DNA of 64,000 nt from Eutreptiella sp. 'Long Island Sound 2002'. Lineage: Eukaryota > Euglenozoa > Euglenophyceae > Eutreptiales > Eutreptiaceae. The stretch is taken from positions 30,693,087 to 30,757,086 of the forward strand of contig OZ038392.1 of the NCBI GenBank assembly GCA_964036045.1, read 5' to 3'. Below, piece by piece: positions 53,086 to 63,170 of this stretch (its first letter is position 1; every line of letters begins with the position of its first letter). Under the pieces are notes generated by a model. The model ran no database searches. It was not told the origin of the DNA and saw only the letters and a program-made list of their open reading frames with translations. Both the position numbers and the translations under genes were made by a program.

Positions 53086-54045
53086 TTGTGTTGGCTCATG
53101 AAGTCATTATGTCTTACTCCCATCATGGCTTTTTGCGCGTCACCACCAATCTCTGACCAATCTCTGTCCACTCCACCAATTAAACCACTGTTCAACCCCA
53201 CCATATCCAAAATGTCAAAAAATGGAGCCATCATCCGTATGAATGCAGTGCAACGCATCTTACAGCCCTGTGATCTCTTGAGCTGGGGCTGCACAGGTGC
53301 CGTGGAGCTACTTCAAGATCCACAGAGCTCTTCAGCCACATGGACGTACTTGGACGGTTCAGCATCACCCCCACATTTTGGGTCTGCATTCGTGGATGTC
53401 AATAATATCAACTCTCACTCATGTAAAACCACTGCATCACCCTCCCCTCTGTCGTTGTCAGGAGGATCTGAATTCTGGGCAGTTCACATCAAACTGCATT
53501 CACTCAAATCACAGTCGCCAGTGACTGCACTGTGCTTGGTTCTGTGCGACAATGCCAATGTGGTTGATTGCTCTGCATTAGCAAAGCGTTCTGACTTCAA
53601 CCAGTTTCACAATCACCCATCAGGACACTGGATCAAATCCTTCTGCCATTCAATCAACCAACTTCTAGCACAGGGGACAAGGGTAGAACTGAGATGGAGT
53701 AAGGCACACACGGGCTTCAGGGGACATGAAATTGCTGGTGCATTTGCAAAATGGGCAAGCCTTGCAATCCTCCTCAGCTCACTCCGCCTCCCCCCACCAC
53801 CCAAAAGAAGCATCACTTTTCAGGGCATTCCCTTGCTAGGGAAAATCACACAGAAATTCTATTCCAACATACTTCAAAAACACATGCACAATGATATCAA
53901 GCTTCACGAAAGCTTTGATTGGTTCAACTTTTTGGTTCTGGAGCTTGCCGTTCAAATGGTCCGCAGGCATTTTCTGCACCAAGGGTCCAAGTCTGCACTT
54001 CAAAATGCGAAAACACCCATGTCCTGCATGCCCTCAGTGAGCTGA
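53086..54045 (+). CDS. Retroelement RNase H-like protein fragment
   Basis: A 319-codon frame. TWTYLDGSASPPHFGSAFVD (Asp90), GGSEFWAVHIKL (Glu129), LVLCDNANVVDC (Asp155) and RWSKAHTGFRGHEIAGAFAK (His208, Glu215) follow the RNase H order of LINE ORF2 proteins. The last acidic residue, usually Asp in AD, is Gly here, so activity is doubtful. The sequence after residue 225 does not show a recognised domain. It differs clearly from the RNase H at 13975 (different TDGS context and spacing), so it belongs to another family. The frame ends inside the first units of the 13-bp satellite, implying truncation by the satellite or insertion next to it. Confidence 0.6.
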   Translation: MCWLMKSLCLTPIMAFCASPPISDQSLSTPPIKPLFNPTISKMSKNGAIIRMNAVQRILQPCDLLSWGCTGAVELLQDPQSSSATWTYLDGSASPPHFGSAFVDVNNINSHSCKTTASPSPLSLSGGSEFWAVHIKLHSLKSQSPVTALCLVLCDNANVVDCSALAKRSDFNQFHNHPSGHWIKSFCHSINQLLAQGTRVELRWSKAHTGFRGHEIAGAFAKWASLAILLSSLRLPPPPKRSITFQGIPLLGKITQKFYSNILQKHMHNDIKLHESFDWFNFLVLELAVQMVRRHFLHQGSKSALQNAKTPMSCMPSVS

Positions 54046-56478
54046 TCACGTGAATTGATCAAGTGACTTGATCAATTGAGTTGATCAAGTGATTTCATCA
54101 ATTGATTTGATCAAGTGACTTGATCAGGTTCGTTGATCAAGTGACTTGATCAAGTGACTTGATCATTTGACTTGATCAAGTGACATGATGAAGTGACTTG
54201 ATCAAGTGACTTGATCAACTGAGTTGATGAACTGACTTCATCAAGTGACTTGATCAAGTGCCTTCATCAAGTGACTCCATCAAGTTGGTTGACTTGATCA
54301 ATTGACTTGATCAAGTGATTTGATCACGTGACTTGATCAAGCGACTTTTCTCAAGTGACTTGTTCAAGTTACTTGATCAAGTGACTTGGTCTAGTGACAT
54401 GATCAAGTGACTTGATCAACTGACTTGATCAAGTGAGCTGATCAAGTGACTTGATCAACTGACCAGATCAAGTGACGTGATCAAGTGAGCCGATCAAGTG
54501 ACTTGATCAAGTGACTTGATCAACTGACCTGATCAAGTGACGTGATCACGTCACTTGATCAAGTGACTTGATCAAGTGACTTGATCAAGTGACTTGATCA
54601 AGTCACTTGATCAAGTCACTTGATCAACTCCCTTGGTCAAGTCATTTTGTCAAGCCACTTGATCAGGTCACTTGATCACGTCACTTGATCAGGCCACCCG
54701 ATCAAGTCAGTTGAGCAAGTCACTTGATCAAGTCACTTGATCAAGTCACTTGATCAGCTCTGTTGATGAAGTGAGTTGATTAAGTGAGTTGATGAAGTCA
54801 CTTGATCGAGTCACTTGATTAAGTGAAATGATCAACTCACTTGATCAAGTCAGTTGGTCAAGTCACTTTATCAAGTCACTTGATGAAGTCAAATGATCAA
54901 CTCACTTGATCCAGTCAGTTGATCAAGTCACTTGATCAACCCACTTGATCTAGTCACTTGATCAAGTCGGTTGATCAGGTCAGGGGATCAAGTGACTTGA
55001 TCAGGTCACTTGATCAACTCACTTGATCAGGTCAGTTCATCAGTCAGTTGATCAAGTCTGTTGATCAAGTCAAATGATCTACTCACTTGGTCAAGGCAGT
55101 TGATCAAGTCACGCGATCAAGTCACCCGATAAAGTCACCCGATCAAGTCACCTAATCAAATCAATTGATCAAGTCAAATGATGCAGTCAGCTGATCAAGT
55201 CACCTGATCCAGTTAAGTCACTTGATGAGGTTGCTTGATCAAGTCGGTTGATCAAGTCGGTTGATCCAGTTACTTGATCAAGTCGGTTGATCAAGTCGGT
55301 TGTTCATGTCACTTGATCAAGTCACTTGATCAAGTGAGTTGATTAGGTCACTTGATCAAGTCAGTTGATCAAATTACTTGATGAAGTCACTTGATCAAGT
55401 CACTTCATCAAGTCATTTGACCCAGTTACTTGATCAAGTCAGTTGATTAAGTCAGTTGATCAAGTCAAATACGCAAGTCGCTTGGTCAAGTCACTTGATC
55501 AAGTCAATTGATCAAGTCACCTGATCCCAAGTGACTTGATCAACTGCCTTGATCAACTGACTTGATCAGATAACTTGATTTGTTGACTTGATCAATTTAC
55601 TGGATCAGATGACTTGATCAGGTGACTTGATCAGGTGACTTATTCTGGTGAATTGATCATTTGACTTGATCATTGAGGTTCCCACTCTAGTTGGATCAAC
55701 TGACTTGATCAAGTGACTTGATCATGTGACTTGATTGATCAAGTGACTGGATCAAGTGACTTGATCAAGTGATCTGATCACGTGACTTGATCAAGTGACC
55801 TGATCAAGTGACTTGATCAAGTGATTTGATCAAGTGACCTAATCAAGTGACTTGATGAAGTGACCTGATCAAGTGACGTGATCTGATGACTTGATCACGT
55901 GACTTGATCAAGTGACTTGATCAAGTGACTTGATCAACTGAATAGATCAAGTGACCTAATCAACTGAATTGATCAAGTGACTTGATCAACTGACTTGATC
56001 AAGTGACTTCGTCAATTGACTTGATCAACTGGCTTGATCAAGTGACTTGATCAAGTGACTTGATCAACTCACTTGATCAACCGACTTGATCAAGTGACTT
56101 CATCAACTGACTTGATCAAGCGGCTTCATCAAGTGACTTGACCCACTGACTTGATTAAGTGACTTGATCAAGTGACCCGATCAAGTGACTTGATCCGTTG
56201 ACTTGATCAACTGACTTGATCAAGTCACTTGATCAAGTGACTTGATCAAGTGACTTGATCAACTCACTTGATCAACTGACTTGATCAAGTAACTTGATCA
56301 AGTGACCTGATCACGTGACTTGATCAAGTGACCTGATCAACAGACTTGATCAAGTGACTTGATCAACTGACTTGATCAACTCATTTGATCAAATGACTTG
56401 ATCAACTGACTTGATCAAGTGACTTCATCACGTGACTTGATCAACTGACTTGATCCGGTGACTTGATCAAGTGACTTG
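54036..56478. repeat. 13-bp palindromic satellite (ACTTGATCAAGTG) with an inverted middle block
   Basis: About 185 degenerate copies of a 13-bp unit centred on TTGATCAA. Adjacent units make the perfect palindrome CACTTGATCAAGTG. In 54036-54590 and 55515-56478 the spacer between TTGATCAA cores is GTGAC; in 54600-55510 it is GTCAC, the complement. The central ~910 bp is therefore inverted relative to the flanks. A brief break of unrelated sequence lies at about 55672-55690. Almost every unit carries GATC. Confidence 0.95.
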
Positions 56479-56964
56479 CCATGCCATCTTTTTTCGCCAC
56501 TTCAGGGGGGCGTACCATGCGCTGTGCGAAAAGTAAGCTATTTTTGGGCAAGTGGCCGTACTAGAAACCCATATTTCGTGATACTAGGGGCGTCATTCTT
56601 GTTCGAAGACGGGTATGTCAATGCTTATTTCGCATTGGGGGTGTGGTGCATTTGTATTTTCACCTAGTTTCACCCATTTTCCACCCATTTTTGTTCATTT
56701 CCACCTCATCCACTCCTTTCCATCCCACCATGCGGACCCCGAGAAGGCAGGGGTGATGTAGCCAAAATGAACTCTCCCCACCATGGGGACACCGAGAATG
56801 CATGGGTGATGTAGCCATTCCGCCCACATGTGGGCCCCCAAGAAGGCACGGTTTAAGCAGCTGCTACTGAGTGACAAAGGAAGCCAAAGTACGCAGGGTG
56901 TTTGGGGACGGCTTGGTGTCAAAGTGTTGCCCGTGTTCGCCAATATCTTAACCATGTTGTACAA
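56479..56964. other. Unique stretch with two diverged 85-bp-type units
   Basis: Bases 56725-56850 contain GCAGGGGTGATGTAGCC and GCATGGGTGATGTAGCC about 80 bp apart, with CCCACATGTGGGCCCC, recalling the 85-bp array at 10699. The rest is unremarkable. Confidence 0.5.
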
Positions 56965-57942
56965 GAAATCACCTCGAAGAGAGGTTGTTAGATCAAGCGC
57001 AGGCGCGAGTGTCGTATACCCCCCTTTTTTGGGGTCCTTCGCGCAGCATACCCCAATGTATGGTTTCTCACGTCCAGCCCTTTGTAAAATCATCATTTTA
57101 GGACCAAAATTGATCCGCCTATGATTTTTTGGATTTAGAACCCCTGTACCCCCCCCCCCCCCGCACTTGGGTACCCCTTTTTGGGGGGGGGGGGTCAAAA
57201 CTTCTTCGCGTATTGTGGCCGATGTGTGTGTATTTGGACCTGCATCCTTGAGAACTTTTTTCTTGTATATGGACCCCCTAACCCATGGCGGGGGTCCCGG
57301 GTCCCAACTCCAGGTACCCCCGGTCGGTTCCCCCCATATGGCCCCTTGGCAGTGAGCACTGAGCCGTTTTCACGCTGGATAGGCTGTTTAGTGGCACATG
57401 AAAGTTTTTTTGAAAATTCGATTTTTCATGAAACCCTTCCGTTGCCCCTAGGATGGGTTTGGGTGATCATTTGATGACAATATGGGTACTTGAGCACCCA
57501 TGGGGACCCACGTAGTGCCCGCTAGGCCTATGTAGCCTGTGCCATGGGCCCTCCGAAAGCCCAAAATTGCTGTTGCATGGGCTATTTAGTGACACTTGAA
57601 AGTTTTTCACATTTCCACTTTTTCCGAAACCTTTCTGTTGCTCCTAGGCTGGGTTTGGGTGATCATTTGGTGACAATACGGGTACTTGAGCACCCATGGG
57701 GACCCGTGTAGTGGCCACTGGCCCCATCCAGCCCGAGCCATGGGCCCCCCAAAAGCTTCAAAATTGCTGTTTGTAGGTGGTTCAATGGCCTTTGGTGTGT
57801 GCACAAACTGCTTGAGCAATTTTCTACCCTCTATAGGTCAAAAATGGAAATTTGTGCAAAACTTTTTTTTATATTGTGACCACTTACAATGATGAAATAT
57901 GCTATGTAAAGCATATTTTAGCCCCCTTTTATGTGTTTTTCA
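56965..57942 (+). repeat. ~930-bp composite repeat, copy 3
   Basis: Colinear with 4116-5087, starting ATCACCTCGAAGAGAGGTTG and ending TTATGTGTTTTTCA at 57942. Sequence matching the continuation of copy 1 (CTCTGTACA) reappears at 59008, so this copy is split by a 1065-bp insertion. Confidence 0.8.
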
Positions 57943-59007
57943 GGAACCGCGGCGGCTGGCCCGGCAGGCGCCCTCGCCCGACCGCGACGTGGTGCCCGCG
58001 TCCCGACGTGCGCGCAGAGCGAGCCCGCCGCGCCCGGCAGTGACAGATGTCCCCCCCCCTCCTTCCCCACAAGGGACAGCCGCGCTGGGGCTGCAGGATG
58101 TTTTCTGCAGCATTTCGGCTGCCCTGCTGGCACAGGGGGGCAGGCGACCCCGCCCCCATTGCGGTCCCGAACCCCCCCCCCTCCCCACAGGGCAGGCAGG
58201 GCAGGCAGGTCAGGCAGGGCCGGGTGCAGGGCCACAGGGAACGGCAAACGGTGCACAGCACCAGGGTGCATCACCAGCACAGCGTGCAGCGCACAGCGCA
58301 CAGCACCACGACAGTGCACATGCCCTGCCAGCACAGAGCACGGCACACAGTACACCACAGGATGCAGCACACAGTGCACCACAGGGTGCAGCGCACAGTG
58401 CACCACAGGATGCAGCACACAGAGCACCACAGGATTCAGCACGCAGCACAGCGCACAGTGCAGCACACAGTGCAGCACACAGCACAGCACGCAGTGCAGC
58501 GCACAGCACAGCAAATACAGCGCGCAGTGCACCACAGGATGCGGCACACAGCACAGCACACAGTGCAAGCGCAGCACACAGTGCAGCACACAGTACAGCA
58601 CACATCGCAGCACACAGTGCAGCACACAGCGCAACACACAGTGCGGCACACAGTGCAGCGCACAGCACAGCACACGGTGCAGCGCACAGTGCAGCACGCG
58701 CGGCACGCCGGGCGCAGGGCCCAGGACGACCGGGGCCCCTGCGCCAGGCCACACTATTCTCCATGGGGCTGCCAGTGCGGCAGCCCCCGCCGACGCATCG
58801 CCCCCCTGGGGCGCCCGACGCCGTAGCGCCGGCGTCCCCTGGGGGGATGTCCATGCCTAACCTGGCGCACGGGAGGGCGAGCTCGGAAGAGACATAGTCT
58901 TGACCGACTCGTCCCTCTGTTCCGCCGTGCACCATAGGCGGGGGGCAATCAGCCCGGGGGGAAGGCGCAGAACTCTGAGATCGGCCCTCTCCCCCCAGCC
59001 CCTCGAC
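57943..59007 (+). mobile_element. 1065-bp GC-rich insertion carrying an AHS/AHT-repeat open frame
   Basis: The insertion interrupts composite copy 3. The interior has CACAGTGCAGCA-type repeats (58230-58700), in phase with codons, and a plus frame that is open from the left junction to TAG at 58897 (PRRLARQAPSPD ... AHSAAHSTAHSAAH ... MPNLAHGRASSEET). The left junction CAG|GAACC resembles a splice acceptor. The other plus frames and two minus frames are also open for 250-310 codons, so repeat composition alone could explain openness. No domain is recognised. It could be a captured exon or a non-autonomous element. Confidence 0.55.
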
Positions 59008-59165
59008 CTCTGTACATAGGCTCATGGACAGTAAAAGCGCAATACCCCTTTTATGTGTTTTTCACCCTATTTGGGTGTTTGCGGGGGGGGGGGGGGTCCC
59101 AAGGGGGCCGGAGCACAACCTGCTACTGCAGTTTTCCCGCCTCAGCAGCTCAAAAATGGAAATCA
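59008..59165 (+). repeat. Remainder of composite copy 3 and satellite variant
   Basis: CTCTGTACATAGGCTCATGG and CCCTTTTATGTGTTTTTCAC match 5087-5140. A G-run satellite variant follows to 59160. Confidence 0.75.
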
Positions 59166-60250
59166 ACTCGCAGAGGTTGTTAGATCAAAGCCAGGCAGGC
59201 GTTTCTAGGGGGAAACGCCGCATACCCCCCATTTTAGGCCTTTTTGGGCCTATTCACGTACCCTACCCAAAGGGGTTCAATTGTTCGTTTAACCCCTTGT
59301 AAAATCATTATTTTGTCCAATAAACGCATCCCCTAATGAGTTTTTGGTTCGGACCCCCCCGACCCCCCCCCCCGACTAAGCCGGAGGCTGGGCCTTCGGC
59401 CCCCTCACAACAGTGACAACTTGTCCAGGCATACCGGGAGTAGTGACGGGATACAGGGAGGGAGTGGACTAGGGTTAGTACATGTCAACACACTGAGACA
59501 ATACCATGAGGTTTGGCCAATTGGGTGCCAGCAGTTACCGCAAGACCACATGATATGTCGAGGTGCCCACACCCCATGTGTGTAGATGCACGCCACGTGG
59601 CGGAACAAGAAAACACGGTGCAGCATACATAACCTCAGGAGAGGGAGGAGCCAATGACCGATCGTTCAGATGAATGCTGTACGTATAGAAGAGCTCACTG
59701 TACATACCTGTGATGTTGGGAGCATGGACTCTCACGGGACTGAGCATCTACGGTTCGAGAACGCTATTGCCCTGCTGTAGACCCGCTCTATGTTGCTGAA
59801 TGTGTTTGCGGCCCCCGACTTGTAACCCACTTTTTGGAGCTTTTGAGCGAGGTGGGGGGGTGGGGGGTGGGGTCAAAAAATGACCCCCCTCTTTTTGGGT
59901 CGAAAATCATGAATCTTTTGCTTTTTTTCGATTTTGAGCCAAAAAAGTTTTTCCGGGTCCCGACTCCATGGGGTTTGTATGGGGCGGAGTGGGACGAGAG
60001 CTTGTGCAGTTTATGTGCTTTTCAGCCATTTTTGCTATGTTGGCGCTTTTGGCAACCTCGATGACCCCGTGGTACCCACTCTGAGGGGTGTGAGTGGGGA
60101 TGTTGTGATGGTATATGCCTACTAGGATACGGAAGGACGTTTTTTGCGATCTCTAGCCCTGGTGAGAGCCGGTCACAACCCATGCCAAAGACGCGAAATG
60201 ACTGTTTCCACCAATAATGGACTAGTGAATGGGCCAGTACACAACCTGCT
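59160..60250 (+). repeat. ~650-bp composite element split by an insertion
   Basis: The 5' part (ATCAACTCGCAGAGGTTGTT) runs to 59377 and the 3' part resumes at 59821 with TGTAACCCACTTTTTGGAGC. Together they reproduce a full composite. Confidence 0.8.
59378..59820. mobile_element. 443-bp insertion with a probable 9-bp target duplication
   Basis: CCCCCGACT stands at 59369-59377 before the insert and again at 59812-59820 at its end, while uninterrupted composites have one (CCCCCCACT-like) copy. The insert starts AAGCCGGAGGCTGGG with a GGGCCTTCGGCCCC hairpin at 59391. It encodes nothing recognised. The C-rich target weakens the duplication evidence. Confidence 0.5.
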
Positions 60251-61314
60251 AATGTAGTTTTTCACCCCGGGCAGACCCCCCCCCCCAGTGTGCCCAGTAC
60301 CCAAATAGGGTGAAAAACACGTAAATACGGCCTAAAACATGCTTTACATACCTTGGATGGTCATATCGTGTGGTCACACTATCATAGAAACAAGTTTCAA
60401 AAACTTCGATTTTTGAGCTCTCCCAAGGGATTGGTACACAACCTGCTTATGCAGCTTTTCACCCTGAGTAGCTCAAAAATCGAAGTTTTTGAAACTTGTT
60501 TCTATGATATCGTGACCACACGATATGACCATCCAAGGTATGTAAAGCATGTTTTAGGCCGTATTTACCTATTTTTCACCCTATTTGGGTATTAGGTCCG
60601 GAGGGGGGGGGTGTCTCCCAAGGGATTAGTACACAACCTGCTGATGCGGTTTTTCACCCTTGGCAGGTCAAAAATCGAAGTTTTCGAAACTTATTTTTTT
60701 GATATTGTGATCACCTAAAATGACCATCCAAGGTATATAAAGCATGTTTTAGGCCGTATGTACGTGTTTTTCACCCTATTTGGGTATTAGGTCGGGGGGG
60801 GGGGGGGCGGGGGGGGCTGAGAGACGCCAGTGTTCGAAGGCGGTGTATATGCAGCCCTGTGATCATGGCATGGCTGGCCCAATCTGAGCGGGCATCCACC
60901 GTGCATATGCTGCAGGTAGTCATCGTATACCGGTGCTGTTCGGTACAGACATTGGCGAAAGGCGCCTAGGACCGGTTATTCCGGTTCGTGATCAGCCTTC
61001 ATCTCTTTTTGGTTGTGCATGCTGTTGCTTGCGCACTTACCCTGAGCGCAATCACCACGTGACACACCCACGTGTCGCCGCACGGGGGGGTCTCCCAAAG
61101 GATGGGTACATAACCTCCTTATGCAGTTTTTCACCCTAGGCAGCTCAAAAATCGAAGTTTTCGAAACACGTTTTTCTGATACCGTGATCACTTAAAATGA
61201 ACGTCCAAGCTATGTAAAACATGTTTTAGGCCGTATTTATGTCGTTTTTTCCCTGTTTTGTGTGTGCATTGCTTGGGGTAGATTCTCTGCGAGGTGGACT
61301 TGCCGAAGGCAATA
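60230..61314 (+). repeat. Satellite block G, first part, with a unique insert
   Basis: Satellite units, including an inverted one at 60298-60419, run to about 60815. A unique ~260-bp segment (60816-61080, ACGCCAGTGTTCGAAGGCGG ... CACGTGTCGCCG) interrupts the array; satellite sequence resumes at 61090 and ends in the GAGGTGGACTTGC variant at 61290-61318. Confidence 0.75.
60298..60590. repeat. Large palindrome: satellite unit and its inverted copy
   Basis: The minus strand of 60298-60419 matches 60470-60590 almost perfectly, with a 50-bp spacer. The two arms share private variants (GTTTCTATGATA, ACACGATATGACC), so one arm was copied from the other. Confidence 0.85.
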
Positions 61315-63170
61315 GAATCACCTTGCAGAGGTTGTTAGATCAAAGCCAGGCGGGCGTATATAGGGGAAAACGCCACATACCCCCCCGTTTTGGGCCCTTT
61401 TGGGGCTATTCGCGTACCCTACCCTAAGGAGTTGAATTGTTAGTTTAACCTTTTGTAAAATCATTATTTTGTCCAATCAACGCATCCCCCAATGAGTTTT
61501 TGGTCCAGACCCCCCAAGACCCCCCACTTGAAACCGACTTTTTGGAGCTTTTGAGGGAGGTGAGGGGGTGGGGTCAAAAATGTCGAAAAAATGACCTCCC
61601 CCTTTTTCGGGTCAAAAATTATGAATCTTTTGGTTTTTTTTTATTGTGAGCCAAAAAAGTTTTTCCGGGTCTCGACTCCATAGGGTTTGTATGGGGGCGG
61701 AGTGGGACGAGAACTTGTGCAGTTTATGTACTTTCCAGCCATTTTTGCTATGTTGGCGCTTTTGGCAACCTCGGTGACCCCGTGGTACCCACTCTGAGGG
61801 GTGTGAGTGGGGATGTTGTGACAGTATATGCCTACTAGGATACGGAAGGACGTTTTTTGCGATCTCTAGCCCTGGTGAGAGCCGGTCACAACCCGTGCCG
61901 AAGACGCGAAATGACTGTTTCCGCCGATAATGGCCTAGTGAATGGGCCGGCCCACAACCTCCTTATGCAGTTTTTCACCCTGGGCAGCTCAAGAATCGAA
62001 GTTTTCGAAACTTCTTTTTATGATATTGTGACTACACGATATGACCATCCAAGCTATGCAAAGCATGTTTTAGGCCGTATTTATGTGTTTTTCACCCTAT
62101 TTGGGTATTGGGTGCGGGGGGGGGGGGGTCTCCCAAGGGATTGGTACACAACCTGCTTATGCAGTTTTTCACCCCGGGCAGCTCAAAAATCGAAGTTTTC
62201 GAAACTTGTTTTTATGATATTGTGATCACCTAAAATGACCATCCAAGGTATGTAAAGCATGTTTTAGGCCGTATTTCGTGTTTTTCACCCTATTTGGGTA
62301 TTAGGTGGGGGGCGGGGTGTCTCCCAAGGGATTGGTACACAACCTGCAGTTTTTCACCCTAGGCGTCTCAAAAATCGAAGATTGCGAAACTTGTTTTTTT
62401 GATATTGTGATCACCTAAAATGACCATCCAAGGTATCTAATGCATGTTGCCGGCCGTAGTTACGTGTTTTTCACCCTATTCGGGTGTTGAGCGCACGGGG
62501 GGGGGGCGTCTCCCAAGGGATTGGTACACAACCTGCCTATGCAGTTTTTCACCTTGGACAGCTCAAAAATCGAAGTTTCCGAAACTTGTTTTTTTTTTGA
62601 TATTGTGATCACTTAAAATGGCCATCCAAGGTATGTAAAGCATGTTTTAGGCCGTATTTATGTGTTTTTCACCCTATTTGGGTATTGGGTGCGGGGGGCG
62701 GGGGGGGGCTCCCAAGGGATTGGTACACAACATGCTCATGCAGTTTTTCACCGTGGCCAGCTCAAAAATCGAAGTTTTCGAAACTTGTTTTCTTGATATT
62801 GTGATCACCTAAAATGACCATCCAAGATACGTAAAGCATGTTTTAGCCCGTATTTATGTAGTTTTTACCCTATTTTGGGCGTGTGTTGCCTGGGGTAGAT
62901 TCTCTGCGAGGTGGACTTGCCGAAGGCAATAGAATTTCTGAATCTGAGTTTTTTTGATACTTTGACCATCCAAAATGATCAAATATCCTATGTAAAGCAT
63001 GTTTTAGCCCCTCTTTATGTGTTTTTCACACTATTTGTGTGTTGGGGGGGGGGGTTGGCTCCCAAGGGGTCTAGCGCACAGCCTGCTTATGCAGTTTTCC
63101 CCCCTCGGCAGCTCAAGAATGCTTGTCCCTCTCCCCTCTTCGAGGTGCCTTGCCGAAGGCAATAGAATTT
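61315..63170 (+). repeat. Composite element copy and satellite block G, second part
   Basis: A full composite at 61315-61950 is followed by about five satellite units. The last two are GAGGTGGACTTGC and GAGGTGCCTTGC variants ending CCGAAGGCAATAGAAT (62927 and 63152). Confidence 0.85.

Noticed and set aside
54036-56478. CRISPR-like array
   Set aside because: Units are 13 bp, contiguous, palindromic and degenerate, with no spacers, in a eukaryotic genome.
57918-59025. Cys/Leu-rich minus-strand frames of 271-278 codons opposite the AHS repeat
   Set aside because: The 6/12-bp repeat is stop-free in several frames on both strands; these frames lack independent support.
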